64,000 nucleotides of DNA from an uncultured Clostridia bacterium (GTDB lineage Bacteria; Bacillota; Clostridia; Christensenellales; Borkfalkiaceae): the NCBI GenBank assembly GCA_944354125.1, contig CALVPT010000008.1:1-64000 (forward strand), written 5' to 3'. Below, piece by piece: positions 15,888 to 23,999 of this stretch. Every line of letters begins with the position of its first letter. The stretch's first letter is position 1. Position numbers and translations under genes: made by a program. The notes below the pieces were generated by a model that was not told the DNA's origin, did no database searches, and saw only the letters and a list, made by a program, of their open reading frames with translations.

Positions 15888-16328
15888 TTAAACTCTGCCT
15901 AAGAGGAAGTCTACAGAACAATCAAAATAATTTGCAATCTTTACAAGGTTATCGAGCGAAGGCTTGCTCTTACCTGCAAGCCAATTATAAAACACTCCCC
16001 ATGAAATACCCGTCTCTTTAATAAACAAATACTGCGTTATTCCACTCTCGTTGAGAACCTCGCGCATTCTTTTGCCAAAAGGTTGCACGGGTCTGTATGC
16101 AATATCTTCACACGGATATTCCCTGAGCCCGAGAAGGAAATCTCCCGAACAATTGAAGAACTCAATCAATGCTACAAACGTATCAAAATTCGGAGCGCGC
16201 TTTCCCGTTATGTATGACGACATCTTTGAACTGCAAGTATTCATAGCTTCTGCAAGAGAAGACTGTGTCAGACACCTTTCATTCAAAAGCTCTTTTAAAT
16301 TTTCAGACAGTTTCGACAAATTAACCAT
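15888..16328 (-). CDS. Regulator with two XRE helix-turn-helix domains
   Basis: The 146-aa protein consists of two Cro/C1-like domains in tandem: residues about 8-68 (LTQSSLAEAMNTCSSKMSSY) and about 84-144 (ITQYLFIKETGISWGVFYNW), each ending in the sequence SxDFLLG. Such duplicated HTH proteins can bind two half-sites as a monomer. It is divergent from an orphan 65-aa gene and lies next to tRNA-Thr repeats, a setting typical of repressors left by mobile elements. The function is not known beyond DNA binding. Confidence 0.85.
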   Translation of the reverse strand: MVNLSKLSENLKELLNERCLTQSSLAEAMNTCSSKMSSYITGKRAPNFDTFVALIEFFNCSGDFLLGLREYPCEDIAYRPVQPFGKRMREVLNESGITQYLFIKETGISWGVFYNWLAGKSKPSLDNLVKIANYFDCSVDFLLGRV

Positions 16329-16379
16329 AAAACAGACCTTTTTCTACAATATATTATCCTCTAAACTGTGAGTATTCTC

Positions 16380-16408
16380 TTGCTATCTTTCAGTTCAGAG
16401 GTTATAAT
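16380..16408 (+). promoter_or_regulatory. Promoter of the 65-aa gene
   Basis: TTGCTA (16380-16385) and TATAAT (16403-16408) are separated by 17 bases, divergent from the double-HTH regulator, which probably controls it. Confidence 0.65.
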
Positions 16409-16473
16409 ATAGGTATACAAAGGCGGTGCGCACAGCTAGGAGTAAATAATTTTTCAAGAGGTAAATCTATTTT

Positions 16474-16671
16474 ATGATTGATATACAGAACAAAAACAAA
16501 GAGAAAAACTATAAAACTGACGAAAAATGTCTTGCAGAAGAAATAGCTGTTGCGCTTGACGACTATTTTAAAGGTATAATCGAACAAAATGAAAAATCCG
16601 TTCTCATAAATCTTGAGAACGGACAGATATTCAGATTGACTGTCGACGAAATAATTCGAAAGTGTTGCTAA
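16474..16671 (+). CDS. Orphan 65-aa hypothetical protein
   Basis: I do not recognise it. The product is small, charged and probably soluble: a lysine/asparagine-rich N-terminus, a helical acidic middle (EEIAVALDDYF), a hydrophobic beta-like stretch (SVLINLENGQIFRLTV), and two terminal cysteines. It has its own promoter and an AAGAGG about 12 bases upstream of the ATG. The divergent double-HTH gene suggests a regulator-target or toxin/antitoxin-like pair, without motif support. AT content is higher than in the neighbouring operons, consistent with acquired DNA. Confidence 0.6.
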   Translation: MIDIQNKNKEKNYKTDEKCLAEEIAVALDDYFKGIIEQNEKSVLINLENGQIFRLTVDEIIRKCC

Positions 16672-16680
16672 TAAATATCT

Positions 16681-16801
16681 CGCCTTAAGCCTACGGTAAA
16701 AGATTGCAAAGCAAGATTTTGCCGTAAGAGGAGAAATGCGTTTTTAAGGCGCGGCGTCCTCCCCCATTGAGGACGCCGCGCAAAATTGAGCGCATTTCGA
16801 C
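16681..16801. other. Highly structured non-coding stretch with interleaved inverted repeats
   Basis: Three structures are visible. TACGGTAAAA pairs with TTTTGCCGTA around an inner TTGC/GCAA stem, separated by a symmetric GA/GA internal loop. A 13-bp stem GCGCGGCGTCCTC/GAGGACGCCGCGC is enclosed by GAAATGCG (16734) and CGCATTTC (16791). CGCCTTAA (16681) can also pair with TTAAGGCG (16744), which interleaves with the previous pair. It could be a small RNA, a 3' end structure of the 65-aa gene, or a mobile-element end. Confidence 0.5.
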
Positions 16802-16942
16802 GAGGTGACCTTTTGTACACCCCAAAAAACTTTTTTTATATTCTTAATCACTCTCCCCTTGTTTTTTCAAAAAAACTTTTTCGGGGACCCCGTCTTTATT
16901 AATCAGCAGGTCTGACAGTTCATATGTTTGGTTACACTAAAA

Positions 16943-16976
16943 AAGCACTTCAATCAAAAGATTGAAGTGCTTTTTT
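16943..16976 (-). terminator. Terminator-like hairpin in distal repeat unit
   Basis: AAAAAAGCACTTCAATC pairs with GATTGAAGTGCTTTTTT around a 4-base loop, immediately after the truncated tRNA 3' copy (minus-strand sense). Confidence 0.7.
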
Positions 16977-17100
16977 GGAGCTACTGACCAGATTCGAACT
17001 GGTGACCTTTTGTACACCCCGAAAAAATACTCCGTCTTTTTTCGGGGACCCCGTCTTTTTAATCAGCAGGTCTGACAGTTCGTATGTTTGGTTACACTTA

Positions 17101-17138
17101 AAAAAGCACGCCCGCCTGACGGCAAACGTGCTTTTTTT
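17101..17138 (-). terminator. Terminator of tRNA-Thr
   Basis: AAAAAAGCACG pairs with CGTGCTTTTTT, with an inner GCC/GGC stem, directly after the encoded CCA. The outer stem matches the terminator of the neighbouring repeat unit. Confidence 0.75.
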
Positions 17139-17213
17139 GGAGCTACTGACCAGATTCGAACTGGTGACCTGCTGATTACGAATCAGCTGCTCTACCGGCT
17201 GAGCCACAGTAGC
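17138..17213 (-). tRNA. tRNA-Thr (anticodon CGT)
   Basis: The minus strand folds into a complete cloverleaf: acceptor GCTACTG/CAGTAGC, D-arm GCTC/GAGC, anticodon arm GCTGA-TTCGTAA-TCAGC with anticodon CGT (codon ACG), T-arm ACCAG-TTCGAAT-CTGGT, discriminator T and encoded CCA. The gene is 76 bases with CCA. Its 3' 30-odd bases are duplicated downstream, marking this gene as the probable insertion site of former elements. Confidence 0.95.
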
Positions 17214-17375
17214 ATATATCTCTTTCGCATTGCTTAAATATATTATATTAAATTTAAAATAAATGCAAGCGTTTTCCGCGACAATTTCAAAATATCCGAA
17301 AAAATTTCTGACATACTTTATAATATAAATGTTCTGCGCGCGCCTATTTTTGCCTGCATTGCACATTATATCTGT

Positions 17376-18068
17376 ATGAACAGAAAAATTACCGCGATAT
17401 GCGCCGCCCTCATTCTCCTTTCCGCGCTGGTAATGCAGTTCGCAATGCGCTCGATCAGGAGCACTTTCTGCATAGCCATTGCCGACGACTGCGACAATAA
17501 GTGCATATACCTGACCTTCGACGACGGACCCAGCGACAGAGTGACACCCGTCATACTCGATATCCTCAGAGAAGAGGACGTCAAAGCCACATTCTTCATC
17601 GTCGGCAAGCGCGCCGAAACGCGCAGATACCTGGTTAAACGCCAATACGACGAGGGACATACCGTCGCCGTACACTCCTATTCGCACGAGTACGACAACA
17701 TATACAAAAACACCAAAACGCTTATAGACGACATTGTAAGATGCAATAAGCTGATATATGACGTCACAGGCAGCTTCTCATCGGTCTACCGCTTCCCCGG
17801 GGGCAGTTTTATGGCCTCAGACAAACTTAAAGCCGCCGTGACCGACAACGGATTTTACTTTGTCGACTGGAACGCAAGCTTCCGCGATGCCGAGATTGTC
17901 GACCCCAAACCCGAACAGTTGTTTGAAGCCGCAAAGGAGACCGCGGCAGGTCACAACAGAATAGTTATGCTGGCACACGATTCGACCGACAAAAGCGCAA
18001 CTGCCGAGGCTCTGCGCGACGTCATTCACTATTTCAAAGATAAGGGCTATGAATTCAGAAAATTCTGA
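17376..18068 (+). CDS. Polysaccharide deacetylase (NodB/CE4), membrane-anchored
   Basis: An N-terminal hydrophobic segment (residues 5-24) should anchor the protein with its catalytic domain outside. The NodB domain shows LTFDDGPS (Asp49, Asp50), the metal-binding HSYSHEY (His100, His104), RFPGGS, and a C-terminal LAHD motif, so it should be an active Zn-dependent N-deacetylase, probably on peptidoglycan as in PdaA/PgdA-type enzymes. The 230-aa size is that of a minimal CE4 enzyme. No Shine-Dalgarno is visible before the ATG; a TATAAT lies at 17319-17324. It is monocistronic and convergent with pyrE. Confidence 0.9.
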   Translation: MNRKITAICAALILLSALVMQFAMRSIRSTFCIAIADDCDNKCIYLTFDDGPSDRVTPVILDILREEDVKATFFIVGKRAETRRYLVKRQYDEGHTVAVHSYSHEYDNIYKNTKTLIDDIVRCNKLIYDVTGSFSSVYRFPGGSFMASDKLKAAVTDNGFYFVDWNASFRDAEIVDPKPEQLFEAAKETAAGHNRIVMLAHDSTDKSATAEALRDVIHYFKDKGYEFRKF

Positions 18069-18152
18069 CCTTGCACGGCATTCGGAAATAACCTATGCCG
18101 ACATTTTTACTTATTTAATTCAGCTTTCGACCTTCTCATTGTCAGAAATATT

Positions 18153-18185
18153 AGGCGGAGCCCGAAAATTTTTCGGGCTCCGCCT
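18153..18185. terminator. Bidirectional terminator between deacetylase and pyr operon
   Basis: A perfect 16-bp stem (AGGCGGAGCCCGAAAA and complement) with a one-base loop lies between convergent genes. Confidence 0.85.
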
Positions 18186-18240
18186 CCGTTTATCATTTCG
18201 TTAAGGGGCAATAATCGCGCCCTGCACGAATTACTCCCGT

Positions 18241-18897
18241 TTAACCTACGCCGTATACCTTGCGGTATTCCTTCATCTTATCGAGGTACTCCTTGCCATC
18301 GATTATGCCCTCTTCGATTGCCTCTATAATGTCGTTCATGGTGACTATCGAATAGACCTTGATGCCGAACTCGTTATATACTTCCTGCACTGCCGAGAGA
18401 TTGCTGTCGAGTCCCTTTTCCATTCTGTCAACAGAAATAATCATGCCTGCAACCTTTACGTCTGCCGCAGCCTTGAGCTTGGGAAGCATTTCGCGGAGCG
18501 CCTTGCCGCTTGTCATGACATCCTCTATTATTATGACTCTTTCGCCGTCTTCGAGCTGTTTGCCGACAAACAGTCCGCCCTCGCCGTGGTCCTTGACTTC
18601 CTTTCTGTCGAAGCAGTAATTGAGGTCGGTTGCGTAGTCGTTTGCAAGCGAAACGGCTGTCGTTACGGCAAGGGGAATGCCCTTATATGCGGGACCGACA
18701 AGCGTATCGGCCTCCAGTCCGTTCTCCTTTATGCACGCGGCGTAGTACTTGCCGAGGCGCGCGAGCTGTGAACCCGTCTTATAGTTGCCCGTATTTATGA
18801 AATAGGGCGCCTTTCTGCCGCTCTTTAAGGTAAATTCGCCGAAGCGGAGCACTCCGTTATCGACCATAAATTTGATAAACTGCTGTTTGTAAGTCAT
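18241..18897 (-). CDS. pyrE: Orotate phosphoribosyltransferase
   Basis: PyrE joins orotate to PRPP to give OMP, the fifth step of UMP synthesis. The 218-aa protein has the PRPP-binding motif (RVIIIEDVMTSGKALREML, the DDVxTSG-type loop) and the substrate region YIGPAYKGI-like VGPAYKGIPLA. It is the last gene of the operon, 12 bases after pyrD, and is followed by the convergent terminator. Length and motifs are standard. Confidence 0.95.
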   Translation of the reverse strand: MTYKQQFIKFMVDNGVLRFGEFTLKSGRKAPYFINTGNYKTGSQLARLGKYYAACIKENGLEADTLVGPAYKGIPLAVTTAVSLANDYATDLNYCFDRKEVKDHGEGGLFVGKQLEDGERVIIIEDVMTSGKALREMLPKLKAAADVKVAGMIISVDRMEKGLDSNLSAVQEVYNEFGIKVYSIVTMNDIIEAIEEGIIDGKEYLDKMKEYRKVYGVG

Positions 18898-18909
18898 ATC
18901 TGTCTCTCC

Positions 18910-19821
18910 TTAGTTGAGTTTTAACGTATCAATAATATCATTGACATCGGCGATGCCGTGGCTTGTCAGCCATTCGTCCATTTCCCTGATAATTCTGGGC
19001 ATTGCATTGACGTCCGCAAAGTTTGCCGTGCCGACCTGTACCGCCTTTGCGCCTGCCATCATGAATTCCAGAGCGTCTTTTCCCGTCATTATTCCGCCCA
19101 TGCCGATTACGGGAATTTTTACGGCGTGGCTGGCCTCATACACCATTCTCAGCGCGATGGGCTTGATGCCTGCGCCCGAAACGCCGCCCGTATTGTTGGC
19201 TATTATCGGTCTGCGCTTTTCAAGGTCTATGACCATTCCCGTGAAGGTATTGACGAGCGATATGCAGTCCGCGCCTCCCTTTTCTGCCGCCTTTGCGTTG
19301 GTCGGTATGCTCTCCACATTGGGCGAAAGCTTGACGATGAGGGGCGTTTTTTTGAGGTTTTCCTTGGAAAGAGCGGTGACCTCCTCGATATTTTCGGGCT
19401 TTATGCCGAGAGCCATGCCGCCCGCCCTTACGTTGGGGCAGGAGATGTTGAGCTCTATCATATCCACGAGCCCGTCGAGACGGGCGCATATTTTGCCGTA
19501 ATCTTCAAGGGTAGAGCCTGCGACGTTTGCGATTATCGCGACTCCCTTTTCTTTAAGAAAGGGTAAATCCTCCTTGATAAAATGCTCTACGCCGGGGTTC
19601 TGAAGTCCGACTGCGTTTAAAATTACGCCGTGAGCTTCGGCAATTCTCGGAACGGGATTGCCGACCCTGGGAAGATTGGTCATTCCCTTGGTCGATATGC
19701 CGCCGATTGCGCTTATGTCATAGATTTCGTCAAACTCTCTGCCGAAACCGTATGTGCCGCTTGCCGCTATTACAGGGTTTTTAAAGTTTACCCCGCATAT
19801 TTTTACACCTAAATTAGCCAT
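18910..19821 (-). CDS. pyrD: Dihydroorotate dehydrogenase B, catalytic subunit
   Basis: The 303-aa protein is a class 1B dihydroorotate dehydrogenase: an FMN-binding barrel with NAVGLQNPG, ELNISCPNV (the class 1 motif holding the catalytic Cys), VKLSPNV, and GMGGI near the C-terminus. It oxidises dihydroorotate to orotate and passes electrons through PyrK to NAD, appropriate for an anaerobe. pyrK is directly upstream (39 bases), confirming the heterotetrameric type. Confidence 0.95.
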   Translation of the reverse strand: MANLGVKICGVNFKNPVIAASGTYGFGREFDEIYDISAIGGISTKGMTNLPRVGNPVPRIAEAHGVILNAVGLQNPGVEHFIKEDLPFLKEKGVAIIANVAGSTLEDYGKICARLDGLVDMIELNISCPNVRAGGMALGIKPENIEEVTALSKENLKKTPLIVKLSPNVESIPTNAKAAEKGGADCISLVNTFTGMVIDLEKRRPIIANNTGGVSGAGIKPIALRMVYEASHAVKIPVIGMGGIMTGKDALEFMMAGAKAVQVGTANFADVNAMPRIIREMDEWLTSHGIADVNDIIDTLKLN

Positions 19822-19860
19822 CTGTATGTATTATCTCCGTCGTATAGACTCTGTTTACGC

Positions 19861-20622
19861 TCAAAGTTCGACCTCGTCTATATTGAATACGGGGCCGTCC
19901 TTGCACACCCTTGCCCTGCTGCCGTCGCTCTTTGCGCATACGCAGACGAGGCACGCGCCTATGCCGCAGCCCATTCTCTCTTCAAGAGATACCAGGCAGG
20001 GCGTGGTTATGCCCTTTTCTTTGAGCTGAGCTTTGAGCGCCCTGAGCATTACGGGAGGTCCGCAGGCGATGATCATGTCTGCCTTGACGTTCTCCCTGTC
20101 CTTGAGATAGGCATTAACCGCGTTATCCTTTTCGCCCATGCTGCCGTCGTCGGTGACGATGGTCAGCTTTTGGCTCTTTCCGAACTCGTCGAGAAGGCAG
20201 GCGCATCCCCTGTTTCGGAAACCTATGTAAGAATAGAATTTCTTATCCTTATTGCCTGAGATTACGGGCACGAGGGGAAAAATTCCCACTCCGCCGCCTA
20301 TTACGACTATATTTTTTGCGCTTTCGGGCAATATGAATCCGTTGCCGAGGGGCAAAAGCACGGAGAGCTCATCGCCCTTTCGCGCATTTGCAAGCGCCTG
20401 AGTACCCTCGCCCTTGACCTGAAAACATACGGTGACGTCGCACCCCTCCGCCCTGACTATGCCGAAAGGCCTCTTCAAAAGGCGGGAATTGTCGCCCGTA
20501 GAGATATTTAGGAACTGTCCGCCCCTCACTTCGCCCACGGGTTCGGGAAGGGCCACGGTAAGAGAATATACGTTGTCGGCAATGCGCACGACCTCTTTTA
20601 CGGTTGAAATAACTTCTTTCAT
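19861..20622 (-). CDS. pyrK: Dihydroorotate dehydrogenase electron transfer subunit
   Basis: This 253-aa FAD/2Fe-2S subunit contains a ferredoxin-reductase-like FAD region (RLLKRPFGI), an NAD-binding GGGVGIFPL stretch, and C-terminal cluster ligands (GCGIGACLVCVC and RVCKDGPVF). It couples PyrD to NAD reduction. Its ATG overlaps the pyrF TGA by four bases, so translation is coupled. Confidence 0.95.
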   Translation of the reverse strand: MKEVISTVKEVVRIADNVYSLTVALPEPVGEVRGGQFLNISTGDNSRLLKRPFGIVRAEGCDVTVCFQVKGEGTQALANARKGDELSVLLPLGNGFILPESAKNIVVIGGGVGIFPLVPVISGNKDKKFYSYIGFRNRGCACLLDEFGKSQKLTIVTDDGSMGEKDNAVNAYLKDRENVKADMIIACGPPVMLRALKAQLKEKGITTPCLVSLEERMGCGIGACLVCVCAKSDGSRARVCKDGPVFNIDEVEL

Positions 20623-21533
20623 CTGCCTATTTTACCCAAAGTATTGGCAAGATCCTGCTGCATGTCTATGCATGCCGCCCTTGCCGCCTCCGCATAGTTC
20701 ATTCCGCTGTATGCAGGCTTTCTGTATGCGCAGATTATGCCCCTGGAATTGTTGACTATGCCGCCGAGTCCCCTCTCGTCGAAACAGCACTTGAGCATCT
20801 GAGCGTTGCCGCCCTGCGCACCGTAACCGGGAATGAGGAAGAATGTATTTTTGAGTTCCTTTCTCAGCCTTTCTGCCTCTTCGGGATGAGTTGCGCCTAC
20901 AACCGCGCCGACATCCGAATAGCCGTACTTGCCTATTCTGTCCCTGCCCCATCCTTCAACGAGCTTGCCCATGCGCTCGTAGAGGTATTCGCCGCTCTCG
21001 AGCTTTAAGTTCTGGAGTTCGCCGCTCGAGGGATTGGACGTCTTGACGAGGGCGAAGATACCCTTGTCGTGAGCCTTGACATCCTCGAGGAAGGGAGCTA
21101 TGCCGTCCGTGCCGAGATAGCCGTTGACGGTCAGCATATCGGCGGGGAATGCCGAAATCTTCTTGCCGTTTATGTCCGTCTCGCCGAGGTATGCCGTAGA
21201 ATAGCACTTAGCCGTCGAGCCTATGTCGTTGCGCTTGCAGTCGGCTATTACGAACATTCCCCTGCCCTTTGCGTAGTTTACGGTATAGTCGAAAGCGCGG
21301 AGCCCCTCGAAACCGTACTGTTCGTAGTACGCTACCTGTACCTTTACGGCAGGCACTATGTCGCAGACCTTATCGACTATGTTCATGTTGAACTCGATAA
21401 TCTGCTCCGCAACGCCCTCAAAGGTCGCCATATCGGCACGCATCTCGTCGGGAAGATACCCGAAATCGGTGTCGAGACCCACGCACGTGGGGTTCTGCAT
21501 TTCAATTATCCTGTCAATTAACTTATCAATCAT
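20619..21533 (-). CDS. pyrF: Orotidine 5'-phosphate decarboxylase, long type
   Basis: PyrF decarboxylates OMP to UMP. The 304-aa protein has CVGLDTDFGYLP at the N-terminus, the catalytic DCKRNDIGSTA (the DxKxxDI motif), and LIPGYGAQGG near the phosphate site. It belongs to the longer pyrF subfamily found in many Clostridia, mycobacteria and Myxococcus-like groups, rather than the 230-aa E. coli type. It follows pyrC by 59 bases and overlaps pyrK. Confidence 0.95.
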   Translation of the reverse strand: MIDKLIDRIIEMQNPTCVGLDTDFGYLPDEMRADMATFEGVAEQIIEFNMNIVDKVCDIVPAVKVQVAYYEQYGFEGLRAFDYTVNYAKGRGMFVIADCKRNDIGSTAKCYSTAYLGETDINGKKISAFPADMLTVNGYLGTDGIAPFLEDVKAHDKGIFALVKTSNPSSGELQNLKLESGEYLYERMGKLVEGWGRDRIGKYGYSDVGAVVGATHPEEAERLRKELKNTFFLIPGYGAQGGNAQMLKCCFDERGLGGIVNNSRGIICAYRKPAYSGMNYAEAARAACIDMQQDLANTLGKIGR

Positions 21534-21592
21534 AATTTCCCTCTCGGTATTATTTTCTCATTCAACGGGATTTTATCCCCTTTTTGTCCTAG

Positions 21593-22864
21593 TTACGCCC
21601 TGTATTTTACGTCGCCGTCAACTAAGGTTGCGCATACCTTTCCGTATACTTCATATCCGTTGAAAGGCGTATTCTTGCCCTTGGATATGAACTTGTTGCC
21701 GTCTATCACATACTTTGCCCCGAGGTCGACTATGGCGATATCCGCAGGCGCGCCCGGCGTTATCTCTCCGCCCTCGAGCCCGAGCACCTTTGCCGGATTC
21801 TTTGCCATAAGGCGCGAAAGCTCGGGAAGAGTCATTATTCCACTCTTTACCAGATAGGTGTACGAAAGAGCAAAGCTCGTTTCAATTCCGCTCATGCCGA
21901 ACGCCGCGAGATTGTACTCGACTTCCTTGTCCTTTCTCGAATGAGGCGCGTGGTCAGTGACTATGCAGTCGAGCGTGCCGTCCCTGAGCCCCTCTATTAT
22001 CGCAAGTCTGTCCCTTTCCTCTCTTACGGGGGGATTGACCTTGGTGAACGTGTCGAAATCGGTTATGATGTCGTCGGTAAGAATGAAGTAATGGGGGCAG
22101 GTTTCAGCCGTAACCTTTACGCCCCTCGCCTTAGCCGAACGTATTATGTCGACTCCGCTGTACGTCGATACGTGACAGATGTGCACGGGGACGTCGAGAC
22201 TTTCGGCAAGCGAGATGTCCCTTGCAATCATTATGTCCTCTGCCGCGCGGGGTATGCCCTTGAGCCCCGTGAGCGTCGAATTCTTGCCCTCGTTGACGAC
22301 GCCGCCGTCTACGAGATTGAGGTCCTCGCAATGGCACAGGCACTTTAAGTTGAAGCCGCTCGCGTACTCCATGCCGAGACGCATTATGAGCGAATTCATG
22401 ACCGATCTGCCGTCATCCGAAAGCGCAACCGCGCCCTCCTTTGCCATCTTGCCTATTTCGGCGAGCGATTCTCCCTTTTCGCCCTTGGTTATGGCGCCTA
22501 TGGGGTGAACCTTGCAGAGATTTACTTCCTCTGCGCGCGTCTTGATATACTTTACCACTACTGCGTTATCGCATACGGGATTGGTGTTGGGCATGCAGCA
22601 TATCTGGGTAACGCCGCCGGCTACCGCCGCCTTGCTGCCGCTTTCAATGTCCTCTTTGCCCTCGAAACCAGGCTCGCGAAGGTGAACGTGCATATCGATT
22701 ATTCCGGGGAATACCGTCTTATTCGACGCATCGATTACGTCCGTATCGCCGTCGGGCGCTATGTTTTTAGCTATTTTGACTATTTTTCCGTCTTCTATGA
22801 GTAAATCGCAGACTTCCGTCCTGTCCGAAAACACGACCTCGCCGCCCTTAATCAGTCTCTTCAT
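21593..22864 (-). CDS. pyrC: Dihydroorotase, class I
   Basis: The 423-aa amidohydrolase shows the metal site DMHVHLREPGFEGKED, HICHVST and the C-terminal TDHAPHS motif, so the zinc site looks complete and the enzyme should be active. It cyclises carbamoyl aspartate to dihydroorotate. The ATG overlaps pyrB's TGA by four bases. Confidence 0.95.
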   Translation of the reverse strand: MKRLIKGGEVVFSDRTEVCDLLIEDGKIVKIAKNIAPDGDTDVIDASNKTVFPGIIDMHVHLREPGFEGKEDIESGSKAAVAGGVTQICCMPNTNPVCDNAVVVKYIKTRAEEVNLCKVHPIGAITKGEKGESLAEIGKMAKEGAVALSDDGRSVMNSLIMRLGMEYASGFNLKCLCHCEDLNLVDGGVVNEGKNSTLTGLKGIPRAAEDIMIARDISLAESLDVPVHICHVSTYSGVDIIRSAKARGVKVTAETCPHYFILTDDIITDFDTFTKVNPPVREERDRLAIIEGLRDGTLDCIVTDHAPHSRKDKEVEYNLAAFGMSGIETSFALSYTYLVKSGIMTLPELSRLMAKNPAKVLGLEGGEITPGAPADIAIVDLGAKYVIDGNKFISKGKNTPFNGYEVYGKVCATLVDGDVKYRA

Positions 22865-23790
22865 GCGTTTGCCTCCCTGTATTCGTTGAGCAATTTAAGT
22901 ACGGCCATTCTGACCGAAAGTCCGCTGGTTACCTGATCTTCTATCCTGCTCTTCTGCCCGTCGATTACCTGCGGCGTAAGTTCCACGCCCCTGTTTACGG
23001 GACCGGGGTGAAGCACTATTGCATTCTTGTCTGCAAGCGAGAGAATATCGTCGTTGACGCCGTAGAACTTAGAATACTCGGAAAGCGACGGGAACAGTCC
23101 GCCCGACTGCCTTTCAAGCTGAATTCTCAGTCCCATAACCGCGTTGGCGCCGTCGACGCACTGCTCGCGCGAGGAGGCGATATGCGCACCCAGCTCGTCA
23201 AAGCCCTTGGGAATGAGCGTCTTGGGCGCATAGACCCACACTTCCGCGCCCATTTTCGTAAGGCCGAAGAGGTTTGACTTTGCCACTCGGGAATGCTTGA
23301 TATCGCCGAGTATGGCGACTTTGAGTCCCTTGAGCGTGCCGAACGTTTCGCGCATGGTCAGCATATCCAGAAGAGCCTGGGTGGGATGTTCGTTCATTCC
23401 GTCTCCGCCGTTCAGTACCGAACAGCCGACCGTCCTGGCAAGGAGATGAGGCGCTCCGCCCATGGGGTGACGGATAGCTATGAAATCTGCCTTGAGCGAC
23501 TGCAAAGTTTTGCCCGTATCGATGAGCGTTTCTCCCTTCTGAACCGAGCTGGACGCCGCCGAAATATTGATTTCGGTCGCGCCGAGGTACTTGCCTGCAA
23601 GCTCGAACGAGGAACGCGTGCGCGTGCTGTTTTCATAGAAGAGCGTAATGAGCGTCTTGCCCTTGAGAAGGTCAAAGCTCTTATGCCCCCCGTTAACCAG
23701 ATTTTTCATATCTTCCGCGTTGTCGAGTATGAGCGTTATCTCGTCCGCAGAAATGTCGCGTAGTCCCAACAAATCTTTACGTTTAAGCAT
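22861..23790 (-). CDS. pyrB: Aspartate carbamoyltransferase catalytic subunit
   Basis: First gene of the operon. The 309-aa protein has the carbamoyl-phosphate site FYENSTRTRSSFE and the HPTQALLD motif, and joins carbamoyl phosphate to aspartate. No pyrI regulatory subunit follows, as in Bacillus, so regulation is likely at the RNA level through the leader. AAAGGA precedes the ATG. carAB/pyrAA-AB and pyrR are not in the window, so carbamoyl phosphate must come from genes elsewhere. Confidence 0.95.
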   Translation of the reverse strand: MLKRKDLLGLRDISADEITLILDNAEDMKNLVNGGHKSFDLLKGKTLITLFYENSTRTRSSFELAGKYLGATEINISAASSSVQKGETLIDTGKTLQSLKADFIAIRHPMGGAPHLLARTVGCSVLNGGDGMNEHPTQALLDMLTMRETFGTLKGLKVAILGDIKHSRVAKSNLFGLTKMGAEVWVYAPKTLIPKGFDELGAHIASSREQCVDGANAVMGLRIQLERQSGGLFPSLSEYSKFYGVNDDILSLADKNAIVLHPGPVNRGVELTPQVIDGQKSRIEDQVTSGLSVRMAVLKLLNEYREANA

Positions 23791-23963
23791 ATGTAATTCC
23801 TTTGAATACAGGCGTTAAAAAAGCGGAAACAGTACCGTTAAATATATAATATTTACGGCAACCAATTCCGCCAGACAAATTTTAAGTTAAATTTTTTACC
23901 AAAGTCCTTTCAGCCGCTCTGGCGAAATTCATTCTCCCCATCGTCTTAAAACACCTTAATTTT
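23791..23963 (-). promoter_or_regulatory. pyr operon leader with PyrR-like loop and attenuator
   Basis: The leader ends with a terminator: GCGGAA (23866-23871) pairs with TTCCGC (23823-23828) around a CCGT-AAATA/TATTTAACGG stem, followed by six T's (23817-23822). Upstream, CGCCAGA (918-924 of 23 kb) can pair with TCTGGCG (869-875 of 23 kb), using the same bases as the terminator's 5' strand, so the two folds exclude each other. The conserved run CCAGAGCGGCTGAAAGGAC (23904-23922) resembles the PyrR binding loop of Bacillus (CCAGAGAGGCU...AAGG). UMP-bound PyrR would be expected to favour termination. Confidence 0.7.
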
Positions 23964-23969
23964 TAAAAA

Positions 23970-23998
23970 ATTATACCATAGCATTCGCCTAAAGTAAA
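23970..23998 (-). promoter_or_regulatory. Promoter of the pyr operon
   Basis: An extended -10 (TGGTATAAT, hexamer 23970-23975) and TTTACT (23993-23998) are separated by 17 bases, giving a leader of about 173 bases. Confidence 0.7.
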
Positions 23999-23999
23999 G

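Larger units (their letters stand above)
16804..17170. repeat. Tandem copies of the tRNA-Thr 3' end with flanking terminator units
   Basis: A perfect 38-bp direct repeat (16971-17008 and 17133-17170) covers the T-arm, acceptor strand and CCA of tRNA-Thr plus adjoining T's. A second pair (16881-16948 and 17042-17109) is almost identical. The motif GGTGACCTTTTGTACACCCC occurs at 16804 and 17001, and GGTGACC again at 17163. Each unit contains an A/T-flanked GCAC...GTGC hairpin whose inner stem differs. This fits tandem duplication or repeated integration at the tRNA end. Confidence 0.8.

Noticed and set aside
16804..17000. A second complete tRNA
   Set aside because: Only the T-arm and acceptor 3' strand are repeated; the D- and anticodon arms are absent.
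17278..17290. Third possible CRP-type dyad GCGACAATTTCAA before the deacetylase
   Set aside because: Two half-site mismatches and spacing to the -10 box six bases off the other two sites.
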